Positions 1 to 11,399 of a stretch of DNA of 64,000 nucleotides are shown here, piece after piece. Position 1 is the first letter of the stretch. The number at the start of each line of letters is the position of its first letter. The notes beneath the pieces were generated by a model. The model did not search any database. It was not told where the DNA came from and saw only the letters and a program-made list of their open reading frames with translations. The position numbers were made by a program, and so were the translations under genes. The stretch is from Vanessa cardui (Eukaryota; Arthropoda; Insecta; Lepidoptera; Nymphalidae): the NCBI RefSeq assembly GCF_905220365.1, contig NC_061135.1, positions 7,841,501 to 7,905,500 of the forward strand, given 5' to 3'.

Positions 1-3000
1 AAAAATTTCAACATTTCGGAAAAGCGTTTGTGCAATCAGACTGGATTGTGCCGGAAATCTAAGCTGAGCCGCGTTAAGTAACGAAGGTAGCGGGAAACAT
101 TTCACCGTAAAATCCTATTATCGGTTTTAAAAGTTTTCTCCGACTTCAAATATTTACCTTACTACGCTTTGCACTTGGCCTTAATCCCTTGGATCTGGTG
201 AAATAACTAGCAACGCGAAAATTGTTTTATTGTATATTTTTGAGGTTAACTATTCGCTCACGAAAATGCGTCCCTCCACGTTAAATCGGCGTTCATTAAT
301 ATTGAATGATGCTCGTGATTACAAAATATCTAAGAGAGCGTCAAACAAATAACATACGAACATCAAAAAATATAATACATTTTTTTGCCTTCTTTATCTT
401 ATATTTATTTAATAAACCTTAATAATTAAATCCTGAATCGTTTAATAATGAACATTGACTGCGATACTTTCTTCTTTCCAATGACAAAATACTGACGAGA
501 GCGAGAGAAAAGTTAAGTGTTATCCCAATAAACAAAGTATGTATATCTATAATCAGTTCTATATAAACATATAAAATATATTTCAAATTCTCTTTACTGG
601 ACAAAGATAAATCTCTCAAGTAATTAGTTTGTTTAATACGTTAAAACTTTTTTTTTTCTGTTACAAAATATTGGGGACTTGAGTGATTGATAAATCTGTT
701 TAATCTTACGTTGCGTAAATATATTTTAATTAAAATTACGATGCGGTGCGACGACGTAACGAATTTAATAAATCATCACTTTGTAAGACGTGTTTAAAAT
801 ATATTTCGATAACCACCTGAGTCTTTGATTTACTGAATTTTAAAATGTATATTTATAATGTTTTTCATCTTCTAATTTGTTTGCTATTCATGAAAATAAT
901 TCGTCTTTTGGTAAAACACACAAAATCAATCTGAAGCAATATTTGGTGTAAATAACATATGAGAGAGGCTTCAAGGGTGCTTAAATATCAATTTAGTTTA
1001 AAACAACGAGAACGCAGACACAAAACTAACCTCCCAACATTATTTGCTTATCTCTAGTTGAACATGAAGTCAGTCTGCTAAACCGGCGAAGATCAGGGGT
1101 GAGGCAGACTTCACTATATTAGAAAGTCATTAGTAAGGCATACAACGTTTGAATAAAAATAAAAAATATGCTACAAGATAATCGATATACTATATATGTA
1201 TACATAGGTACAAAGGAAGAAGCATTACATTTCTCGAACACTGTATTACCTTATCTCATTATACGTAATGCGATATCCTCTATTTTGTAAGTGTTACTTT
1301 CCTTTGACCTATCTAGTTCATTAAAATAAAAAACAAAGATTCTTTTACTCCAGATAGAAGTCCAAAGCCCTACAAGACAGTGGCTAATTACACAGACAGT
1401 GCCACGTAATTAAAAGAACGGGAACTTCTCGGATCATTTTTTCATTATTGTGAGGCTAAATATAGAATTTGAATTTTAGCATTATTGGTTGTTATAAGAT
1501 TTATTTCTCTTCTGAAGTTTGGACATGTAAATGGTATACATTTTAACATTGCTTTATTCTGAAAATATAACTTTTTAATTTGTTACTTTTTTATCAAAGC
1601 TTGTTGATTCATATTTTCATTATATAGATAAATATTAAAACAGAATAGGGTAAGATAAGTATTAAAGATTTACCAAAAAACCAATGCTCACGGGCAAGTA
1701 CAAATGAGTTTTCATCTGCCTAAATTATGCTTGTAATTCATCTCAGACTGCGGGGAAAGAAACATTCGTCACTCGAATCGAGTCAGCGTAGCGGAATACT
1801 TTCTAATCCTTATCATTTCAAAAATCGAAGGTTTTTCCATGTAGTTGGAAATTATAATTATAAGTTAAGAATCGTTATTACTTATGAGATATATCTATAT
1901 ACCTATATATATATAAAATATTAGTCTATGACAGATTAAATTTATAGAAAGTGAACAGTTGTAAAGCTTACTCTCACACGTATAGTAAATGTTGTTAAAC
2001 CCTCGTCACGGGAGATTAACTTGGTAGAACTCAATTTCAACTTTACAAATACATACATACGTATGCTAATTGTTTTTTATTATAATCCTCATTTATCCAT
2101 GTAACCAGTCCGTTAGATGAAGATCGTTTGTTTTGTCTGATTCTGTATAGAACAAAAGACTTAATGAAAAACGATTTATCTTATTGATGTACATGTTTCT
2201 CTATCTTGTTATTTTCTTTTTACACTGGCACATTGAGACTGTTTTTTCTTTACATTTGTGTATTTAATCAAACAAATAATTGTTTGTAAATGAAGTCTCA
2301 AAAATTTATGTACATTGTAAGTTATGCTTTCATTTTGATGTTAAACCTTCAATTGTTTTAATCAACCGTGTAAATGTACGGTCTCGAGAAATAGTATACA
2401 ACCTCTTTTATTGTCAAATATGATTTAGGCGCATCGCACACTCCGCTTTTATAAAATATGTGGCATGTAAGTGGGGTCTTATGACAACAATTGTAAATTG
2501 AACTTTACTTAGGGCTACCAAAGGTTTTGTTAGCTCTCCTAACATGTTTGACATTTTAGTATAATAGCGAGGATAACTTAGGCTCTCGTGTATTCTAAGT
2601 ATTATAACCATCTGTACCTTAACTGAACGTGAAAATGCTTTCAGCTTAAAATATTCATTCTATATTAAGCTGTCATAGCTTATTTGTTATTGGAAAAGAA
2701 ATGTCTATGCCATTATCCCGCCGTGTACATATTCCATGTAAATATTTCAAACATTTTCTAAATAGTAAGAGTTAGCTTTTCACCATTAAAATAAAGTAAA
2801 GAAAGATTATTATTACGAACTGCCTTATGAGTTTATAAACAAACACTAAATGACCTACAACAATTTATATTTAGTTTTTTTTAGAAAGGTTAAAATTAGT
2901 TTAAATATATCAACGTTAAAAACATAATTTTGCTTACAAACTTTTGATTTTTTTCTAAACGTCACACGAAATATATTTAAACGAATGCTTTTTTTAATAT

Positions 3001-5010
3001 TAAGCTAAAATCAACTGTCATATTTCTTACATACCGCCTTTCCACTTGAGAAGAAGTTTGGAAGCCTATATTATCATGCTGGTCCAAGGAAATTTGTTTA
3101 AGATAGAACAGAAAGAAAATATTTATGAACAATCATTACTTTATATTTCCTATGTATATACAACATTATCTATACTTCATAAATGAAATACAAACAAAAT
3201 TACTTTACACATCGTTCGTGTCATAACTTGAAACTTAGTTTCACTGATTTTTTTTCGGTAATGACGGAGTGATATGGGTTGACGAGTCTAAAAACGGTAC
3301 AAAGAAGCAAATATCACGAATGGCACAAATCTAAGGCAAATGTCATTTGGAGCTCGAAATATGAGTGCCAGAGTCCTCATTAGAACTGTAACTGAAGTCT
3401 ATTTCGAATATCAAAAACATCTAAAATGTCATTTGTTTTCATTTTAATGTTTATTTACTGATTACGTTCTTTTAAAATTGTTGTTTTTTAATTCTTTATC
3501 TTCGGTACTTTTCATAATGTAATACGATACAGTAAAAACAGCTTTTTGTTATTATAGAAATAAAAATACAATAATACTAGAAACAATGAAAATAATCTAT
3601 CCGCCTGATTCAGCTGCATACCTACTTAGTATATTAAAATATCTATTACAATAACAACTGTCATATATAATATTAATATGGATATATTTATGAGAAAAAT
3701 TATAATCTATAACTATGATTTAGATCGATTAACTTCCAGAAAACAAAAACACCAGCTTTATTACTTTAAATGAGTATTTACTCTGTGGTATCTTGACCTT
3801 ACTCATTTTTTTTAAAAACAAATCCATTATGTGACAAAAATAAAGAGAAATAAAAATGATACTGAAAAAGCGCGTTTCGATGACAATAACTTTTTTTTCT
3901 TTACAGTAAGCTGTATACCGTTCTCTGAAAAACGGCACATTGTGAGTTAAACAAAAATATATATTACTACTGACTACTGACCTGGGAATCTACATCAACA
4001 TAATAAAGGTCAGATTATTCATTTTAGTCTAGCAGTTTACTGTTAATTGATTAATATAAAAACTAAAAACAAATCTTTCATAAATATACATAAAACCTCC
4101 TTTCTAAAATTTGTTAGAGAACATTTATGGGTTATAGTATAGTAAGCCTACGCAAAGTATAAATAAAATATTACTGTTGACAAATAAAGATAGTAACTGT
4201 GAGTGTTCCATAAATATTAAATACTTATACAACTTGTATCGTCAGTATACGACATACAAATATCACTGACTGGAAACCTAGTTTAACTGGAATGGACATC
4301 AGTTGTAGTTTCACAAAATTAGCTAAGATCTCAGCTATCTTTCAGACACAACCAATAACAAAAGATAGATTAATTATAATTGATATTTTACATGTTATCT
4401 TCCCGTTTTATTTTTTAAAATTGTCGAAAGTTTTCCTATACATATCTTTTTATAAAAGTACACTGTTTTGAAAACACTCGATCCGCTAAGTTCTGAATGT
4501 TAAAGTGTTATAACTTTAAGAATAATATTATTAAATCAACGCTTTGTCAATGAATTATTTATAGAAACAAAATTCAGTTTGTATTAAGTCGAAAATATTA
4601 TTCATAATTTTGACAAAAATTGTTTGCAAAATGAAAATTTATCATTTGTCGAATGGGATCCTGTTGTTTGATAAAAATAACAGGTTCATAATTGACATTA
4701 ATGTTAAGAAAGAAAATTAGAACGTAAGGAAAAATTATCTTGTATTCACAAAAACGTAACTTGAATTTAATAAAAAAAAATCATGAAAATGAAAAATTTT
4801 AAAAAGGCCATTTTTTATTGTATGCTTGGAAGTTAAAAGACTACAAGAAATATCAAAAAGATCAAGTAAGCTCAGGGCCGTATTAGATGAAAACTAACAT
4901 GGCTTGAGCCAGTCCCAGTGGATTAAATACGTGAACCTAACTGAGTTGTGTTGTTGTTATCCGAACAAGCCCTACTGAGTTTTTATATCCTTAATTTGTG
5001 TTTATTATTT
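1..5010. other. AT-rich DNA, no gene recognised
   Basis: Frames on both strands are short and of low-complexity composition, with nothing resembling a known domain. The first ~220 bases are somewhat richer in GC than what follows but give no convincing frame. An imperfect inverted pair flanks 1068-1125 (GTCTGC...GCAGAC). A possible old element edge (CAGGGCCG) lies near 4875. I see no RNA gene here. Confidence 0.6.
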
Positions 5011-5013
5011 CAG

Positions 5014-5092
5014 CTCTTGTTTGTTGGCGATAACAACGAGGAATCTCCGTGTATCAGATGACGTTCCGCCCACAAGTGTCAACCCGAGCTGA
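5014..5092 (+). CDS. possible terminal exon (unrecognised)
   Basis: A splice-acceptor-like site (TTTATTATTTCAG, ending at 5013) is followed by a stretch clearly richer in GC than its surroundings. In one frame it reads about 25 codons, including TRNLRVSDDVPPTSVNPS, and stops with TGA at 5090-5092. I do not recognise the peptide. A terminal exon of a gene whose earlier exons lie outside or upstream is possible. An old repeat fragment or chance would look similar. The call rests only on the acceptor, the composition and the open frame. Confidence 0.2.
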
Positions 5093-5339
5093 ACAAGAAC
5101 AATTGCCAGCTGTTACTTTAACTAACTTTAAAATTTGATCGTTCTCCCAGTGACAAATATATTTTCAGAGCCTGAAATCAAAGGCGTTTAAAAACAGTCA
5201 TCCATTATATTACACCATCTTGTACTGACAATAACAATGATTTAATTTTTAGGAGAAATATTACGACAAAAAGAAGACTAAAAATACTTCTTAAATACCG
5301 GTGAGTTGCAATACTAAGTATCGTTTGTACCAGTCAGAA

Positions 5340-5515
5340 GGTTCAGTGATTGTAACAGCAGGCCCAAGGAACATCCCACAACCTACCAAGGTCCGTGGCG
5401 TATTGGCGGTGTGAGTAATCTCAAAAAAAAATGGTTCAATATCTATCAGCAATGGCGATCACTTACCGTCAGGTGGCCCATTTGCTTGCCTACATAGACC
5501 ATGAAAAATGGCCGT
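5340..5515 (+). repeat. lepidopteran interspersed repeat, diverged copy
   Basis: It contains degenerate versions of a repeat seen repeatedly in this window: 'aacctaccaaggtccgtggc', 'gcgtattggcggtg', then 'cttaccgtcaggtggcccat' and 'tttgcttgcctac'. The best copy here is at 18785-19080. The family is common in butterfly genomes as I remember them. I cannot assign it to a LINE or SINE class from this window. Confidence 0.55.
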
Positions 5516-5519
5516 ACTT

Positions 5520-7640
5520 TAATCGATAATTCGATTGTCGATGATATTGATTAAGCCTCGTAATTAAACTCGACGATCGTTCTCACTCATATACTCATTA
5601 AACAAATTACAATATTTTATAATTTTTTTACCTATCTACAACTATCAATACAAATAAACTAAACTCCAAATCAATCGAACTATATTGGCCATTTAATCCT
5701 TTCGAAGAATCCAACGATGTAATGCTAACTTCCAACTAAATCGTTTTCTTTTGTTATACACACATATTTGAAAAATTCACAATTATTTTACGAATTTAAA
5801 AAGTTCCCCGGGGACATTCCAGAAACTACATTTCCATTTACAGCGATTCCACGAAAGTAGCAAATTGTACACATAACCTCGTCTATTAAAAAAATTAAAA
5901 ACTTGAGTATTATTACATATTTTAATAGAAATGTTACTATACTGCAAACTGCACGAACGACTTCATTAAAAAACCTGGTACCAAATTGCAAAAATAAGAA
6001 CGAATAATTTCATCAAAATCGATTCATCAGTTCAGGAAAAGTTAACATATGTTTGCAGATCTATATTCTATCTATTTGCGAATACAATAGAGAAAATAAG
6101 ATAAAATCCTTTTTCATCACAATAAAATTTCTAATAATTGGTAAAGTTCTTGTTTTGCTATTAACTAGTGTAATTAGGTAACATTAGGTAACACTATAAA
6201 TAATTATTATTTATCTAGAGATATCATTTTTAATTGAATTCCAATATTGACCCGTTAGCGCAATAGGCTTTCAAATCATATTTCTTTCTACTAATTCTTT
6301 CTACTAATACTTATATAATAATATAATAATACTTTCTAATAATACTTTTCTACTAATTAAGTAGACCTATTCTGTAAAGATAAATTCGAAACTCAACGCA
6401 GATCACAGCTGTGACAAGTTAAAAATTGATGTGCGATATTCACTACCATAAGTTGTTACGGAAAAACAGTACTTTTATAAAACGAATACATAATATATTC
6501 ATTGCAGTGAATAACTACACTAAAAATCCACATCATCCGTTTAGCCTATCACAAATTTTACGATATCGATTTATTATAATTATAATTATTTTTTAATTAA
6601 GAACTGTTCTATATCGGATATTTTTACCCAACATTTATTGAAAACAATTTCTTATTTTAACTTATGTTTTTTTGTAACAAAGTCCCTGCATAAATTCACG
6701 TTAACATTTATTTTAAGCTAACGACGTAACGTTAAAATTTACGTTTTGATTTCTCGGGAAAGTTTCAGACATTGAAGTAGTCGTATATGCCAAACTCTGA
6801 ATAACAGCAGCTTCACAATCAAATTTTATATATCACGGTTATATAATTGATTTCCTTAAATTACGTATTTTTTGCTAAATTGTCCTTATATAAGTGAAAA
6901 TTGCTATTAATACTAAATAATGCACGAATTAAAAATAAAAGTTTAGAATACAGTGGAAAAAAATGACCGATGGCACCTTCTTTCATTAAAAAAAAGAGGA
7001 CTAATTACGAAGGAAGAAATATTTTTATATAGTATATACTCGTAGAATCGTTGTAATAAGAGTAATTTATTTTAAAATTTACCATTAGGCGAAAAAAAAT
7101 AGTTTATCCTATAAGAAATAATAATTTTTATGCATCAGATTTTTTTTATTATGTTGAAAATGTATTTTATTATTCCTTTGACAGTTTAATAAAATTTAGT
7201 AAAAAATAATTTTGGGATAGTGTTTAATTATAAAATAGTACATAAAGACTACATACATGCAAAATAAAATAACACTTCTATTTTTAGATTTATCAAAATT
7301 TACCTTCAAAATATCACCTTCCTATAGTGTAACTTTTAAATGTGAGTTAAATAAAATAATAAAACTTTACTACAAAGTTAAAATATTAATATCTTCCATT
7401 ATTTAAAAAATATTTAAAGTTGATTCTAGCTTAATTAAATTTTAATTAGAATTAAAGATGGTTACTCTCTCATATAAATAAAAAATAATAACGAAGTTTC
7501 AACAATACCAAAAATTTAAATTTGTCACAGCACTTTTCCAAGTCACAGAGTACTGTTTTTGGTCACTAGAACAGTTTTACATCACTAACTTTTTAAAAAC
7601 AATAACTTTTTAACTTGCACAATTTTTTTTGCATCCCAAG
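5520..7640. other. AT-rich DNA with simple repeats, no gene
   Basis: Very AT-rich. Around 6290-6360 there is a loose tandem of 'ttctactaat'-like units and 'aataatat' runs, and at 6175-6195 a short 'taggtaacat' tandem. No open frame has credible coding character. Confidence 0.6.
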
Positions 7641-7674
7641 AAACAGTTTACAGTTTAAAATGTCAACTTGGCAT

Positions 7675-7800
7675 TCGAGTTGACTTTCAAACGAGGCATC
7701 GCGCAGGCTCGTTCGGCACTAGCACAAGCGTCGAGCAGACTGGACGCTGCGGCTTCGGATGCAAAGCGCGCGTGCGCAAACAACCTCTTATAATTTGATA
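7675..7800. promoter_or_regulatory. CpG-dense island, candidate promoter or 5' UTR
   Basis: About 90 bases (7695-7785) contain more than a dozen CpG dinucleotides, including GCGCGCGTGCGC, in surroundings with almost none. Such islands in AT-rich insect DNA often mark a promoter, a 5' UTR or a conserved exon. The longest frames are short: on the minus strand an ATG near 7697 opens only 13 codons. No clear TATA plus initiator spacing is visible, so strand and transcript are undecided. It matches none of the repeat families I could recognise here. Confidence 0.3.
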
Positions 7801-7859
7801 TCTCACATCACCGCCTCTGACGTGCTGTGGTGAAATATACTCACTAGATTATTCAATTT

Positions 7860-8190
7860 TATCATCTTACCCGATACTTGGGTAAATATAGCCTTAATGT
7901 TTTATGACATAAAAATCTCAAATGAAGTATGAAGCATAAATAATATATATTGAAAATCAATAAGCATGCTCTTTATATAAGTTGATAACTGATTCCAATA
8001 AATTTATATATGATAAAATTCCAGTTTTGAACTTGGTATTTTGACGAATTACAAAGTTTGTTAAGTTTACGTAACCATTGTTGAGTTGAAATTTAGTGAA
8101 AGTTTGAAGTAAACTTGTCCATGTAATTGCGTATCGATTATACAAACGCTGGAATAAGTACGGGAACAGGGGATTGTCGTTCAGTAAGCC
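7860..8190. other. AT-rich spacer between two GC islands
   Basis: Ordinary AT-rich sequence with no feature seen. Confidence 0.5.
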
Positions 8191-8204
8191 TTGTAAATAA
8201 AGCG

Positions 8205-8320
8205 GGGGAAAGTTGAAATAGATTTTGGCAGGGCGCCCGGGTGTTAGTTATCCCGTTCTAGTCTACCCAATGTTCTCTATCCACAAAAACCTCCACCCGG
8301 CTTTTCTGTCCGTGAACATC
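8205..8320. other. GC-rich patch with short open frame, unidentified
   Basis: Around 8225-8310 the sequence becomes GC-rich (GGGCGCCCGGGTG...). On the plus strand a frame of about 37 codons follows TAG and contains GVSYPVLVYPMF and HKNLHPAFLSV before stopping near 8340. An AG precedes the patch (TTTTGGCAG), so a small exon is conceivable. I do not recognise the peptide. It lies about 450 bp from the CpG-dense island, and both could belong to the 5' region of one gene. This is inference only. Confidence 0.2.
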
Positions 8321-8404
8321 AGATATAAATTTTTATAATAACGAACTTTAAAAAATATTTTATTGTTGGAAAAGACTCTTAAAAACACAATCCCTATATT
8401 AACT

Positions 8405-8582
8405 GGCTATCTGACGGTAAGTCATCATAAACGCCTGTCGATAGCCGTTAAAGCCGTAAAAAGATTTAACCATTCCTTACATCACCAGTATACTACCAAT
8501 CTTGGGAGCTGAGATATGAGATTTAGGACTATCGTTACACTGGCTCACTCAACACTTGCACAACGCTCTACCAGCAAGTATT
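8405..8582 (-). repeat. lepidopteran interspersed repeat, diverged minus copy
   Basis: Degenerate minus-strand copy of the same family as 18785-19080. Recognisable blocks are 'ccattccttacatcaccagt', 'aatcttgggagctgagat', 'gttacactggctcactcaac' and 'gcacaacgctctacca', in the order expected for the reverse complement. Confidence 0.5.
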
Positions 8583-8844
8583 ACTATATGATACTATTAT
8601 TCATTATCACTGCAATATTGCTATAAATTTATTACAAATATTATATTACAGTAAAATAATATTATAATTTGTTTGATTATAAATCAGAAAGGAGGGCGGA
8701 GGCCAATAAAGCAGCAAATTGGTTTACCGACTCGTTTGAAAAGAAAATTGATTGTTATTAAAGATACAGATAACGATTTTATTATTATCAACGACTCAAA
8801 CATGAATATTATATTGGATAATTAATTTTATAACAGATGTATAC

Positions 8845-9045
8845 AGCAACTAGCAGTTACCCGCGGCTTTTCTCGCGAAGAAATTGAATTTACAGATTAA
8901 CTTCAACTAATACGTTAATTTAAGCCCACTTTAGTGTGTATTTCATTTCATGTTTTTTACTTTAAAAAAAATGATGGAATTCCATACAAACTGTCAAAAA
9001 CTATTTCACCCCCTGAGGGGTAATATTTGCAAAATTCCTTTTTTA
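8845..9045. repeat. RTE-like LINE 3' remnant
   Basis: Contains 'actagcagttacccgcggct', 'tttctcgcg', and downstream 'ttcaccccctgaggggtaat'. These are phrases typical of widespread insect RTE-type or related element tails. No coding part remains. Family assignment is from memory and tentative. Confidence 0.35.
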
Positions 9046-9709
9046 ATGATTTTTTACTCAATAAAACAATCTTAATCACGAATTTACTTTCGGCCGCGAT
9101 GAATCTGTCAGGACATGTAATTTTATCTATATAGATAAGATATAATAATAATATAATATACACTTTGTTTGCCAATCGCGATTCAGATTTATAGCAGATA
9201 ATGCCATACATTGAATAACATAAATTTAATAAAATGGGTCTTCACTGTGATAAATTATTTATTTATAACTAATATTATTTGATCGTTTTAATAAATGTTA
9301 TGTGTAGTAATTAAGATCATAACGAAGAACATGTTTTATTAAAATGAGGTTTAGATTTCAAAAAGGTGTTAGTGGTTTCCATATAATAATGACAAGAAGT
9401 AAAAAAGTTTATTATTAAATAATTATTACTGAATACAATAGACGTTCTAAGTAGAAAATGTTACGTTGATTAAAATCCGGTATATCCTTTACACGTCAAA
9501 CAGGAAAACTCATATAAAACAAAGCAATTCATCGACGTTTAACTTTTATTACAACTCGAATCAAATATAACGAATTAATTTGGAATAAAATGATACTTGA
9601 CTAAAAACGGCTAGCTTTTCATTTCAAGGATTTTTATACACAAATAGCTTTAACTTTTATCATAAGCACTTTATACTACGTAGGTAGCACAAGAGTACAT
9701 AGTACAGTT

Positions 9710-9970
9710 TATTTATATTTATGACGACCTCCATGGTCGAGTAGTCTGTACACCGGTTTTGATTGGTGCGCCACTCGTGCGCCGAGATCCCGGGTTCGAT
9801 TCCCAGCCGAGTCTATGTAGAATAAGCTCGTTAGTTTTCTATGTTGTCTTGGGTCAGTTGTGGTACCGTCGTTATTTCTGATTTTCCATAACACAAGTGA
9901 TTCAGCTACTTACATTGGGATCAGAGTAATGTATGTGTTGTTGTCCAATGTTTAAACATATATTTATATT
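9710..9970 (+). mobile_element. tRNA-derived SINE (second family), full length
   Basis: A tRNA-like head carries an A-box-like segment (TGGTCGAGTAGT, 9734-9745) and a perfect B-box (GGTTCGATTCC) at about 9793-9803. A body follows with 'gtggtaccgtcgttatttct' and 'cattgggatcagagtaatgt'. It is flanked by a 10-bp direct repeat TATTTATATT at 9710-9719 and 9961-9970, the target-site duplication left by LINE-type integration, so the element itself is 9720-9960. A minus-strand open frame crossing it is coincidental. A 3' fragment of the same family lies at 15618-15704. Confidence 0.85.
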
Positions 9971-10044
9971 GATAGAGTACAGCATGCAGGCGCCGCATGT
10001 TGATAGTGAAGCAATTCATCGACAAAATCAATAATCTATATATG

Positions 10045-10235
10045 AATCATTATAATCCTATATCAGTCCACTGCTGGACATAGGCCTCCAAGGTGCGTCT
10101 GAGCCTGATCTTTGGACTTTTCACAAGCCACCTTCCGTACATCATCGCACCACCTTGCCACAGGGTTTTACACCAAACTTGCCGATTCGCGGTCTTCATT
10201 CTAGAACATAACATTAACCTTCTGACCCCAACAAC
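10045..10235. repeat. interspersed repeat fragment ('tccactgctggacataggcc')
   Basis: Carries 'cagtccactgctggacatag' and 'gcctccaaggtgcg', then 'catcgcaccaccttgccaca'. This boilerplate is found in many lepidopteran LINE-derived repeats. A short plus-strand open frame across it (10093-10308) is a shadow of element sequence and not a host gene. Confidence 0.5.
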
Positions 10236-10239
10236 TATT

Positions 10240-11235
10240 AGTTCTAAGGTACATGTGATATTTATTAATACGAGAATAATTTTATTAATTTCTTTTATTT
10301 TATATTGAATTAATATTATAATATGCCATGTAAATCTTGTTCTTAACCCTTATATGTATATTTGGATCGTCTTGTTACAGCTACAGGATTAACCTGAACG
10401 TAAATCTACCTACGGTACCGAATGTTGCTTTCGCTACCTTGAAAATTGTTATTTAATATTTTCTGAAAATAAAATATATGCATACAATTTATTTTATAAT
10501 GTAATGAAGGTTTATCTATTATTTTGTTCAATATAATGTTAAAATTCAATAAAGTCTGGATAACTTTTTTTTAAATAGTTTACTCAGTCAAAGTTAATTA
10601 AGATAAAGACAAGCACATTTTAATAATGAATTAATAAATTAATTAATTAAATAGAAATACTTTATCTCTTATACAAATATTGTTCTTAGCAATAGATTTA
10701 TTTTCGCTCTTATTAATTTATTGATGTAGTTTTAAGTTTTAATGATAAACTATTCTCGCTAAAAGCTTTTTTTTTTGTTTTCGCGAAACTCTTAATTATT
10801 ACTGAACTTAATCACTCATTAAAATGTTTTCGAAGAAATTTTACCGAAAAAAAAACGTTAATGGTTACGTTAAACAAGTTTTTCTTTAAGTACTGTCTAA
10901 AGGCTTTTCAATTAATGCATAAGAATAAGCATACATATCTTTGTTAAAATATCTTTCTAATGGATACCTAAGAGAAAATTTTCTATATTTTCTTTGTCTT
11001 TGAAACTAAATTATTAAGTGGAATTCATTCTAGTAAGAGAATATCAATACGTACCCCATAGTAAGTTTTTGCTTAAAAGATTTTACAAAATCTTAACAAA
11101 ACTTTCATATGAATAATCAAGTTTTACAGATTGTTTAACTTTATTGGGAAATACGAAATTAAGTAAGTTAATTTAATGATTTTTAACGTTTTGTAGCACC
11201 ATATTCTTGCTTGATTCTTAATGTGATATAATCTG
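10240..11235. other. AT-rich DNA, no feature
   Basis: Only A/T runs and short ORFs. Nothing supported. Confidence 0.6.
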
Positions 11236-11239
11236 TGTG

Positions 11240-11375
11240 ATGTTGTCTTAAATTTTCGCGATTACACATTGAAATAAAACTAGCTACAACGGATTTGAAT
11301 CGCGTATATTAATTATTTTTAACATCCCGATGTTTCGAGCACTTTACAGTGTTCGTGGTCACGGGTAAACATTTA
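11240..11375 (+). repeat. dispersed repeat shared with 34.1 kb
   Basis: 11240-11328 matches 34092-34180 almost base for base, apart from scattered substitutions. Shared blocks include 'cacattgaaataaaactag', 'acggattt' and 'atattaattatttttaac'. This copy continues into 'cgatgtttcgagcactttac' and 'agtgttcgtggtcacgggta', which is missing at 34.1 kb. The family is familiar from other butterfly sequences, but its class is not evident here. Confidence 0.65.
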
Positions 11376-11399
11376 CCCATATATATAGGATATATAGGA

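Noticed and set aside
9720..9800. A true tRNA gene at the perfect B-box
   Set aside because: No cloverleaf can be folded from the head, and the flanking body, target duplication and second copy show a SINE.
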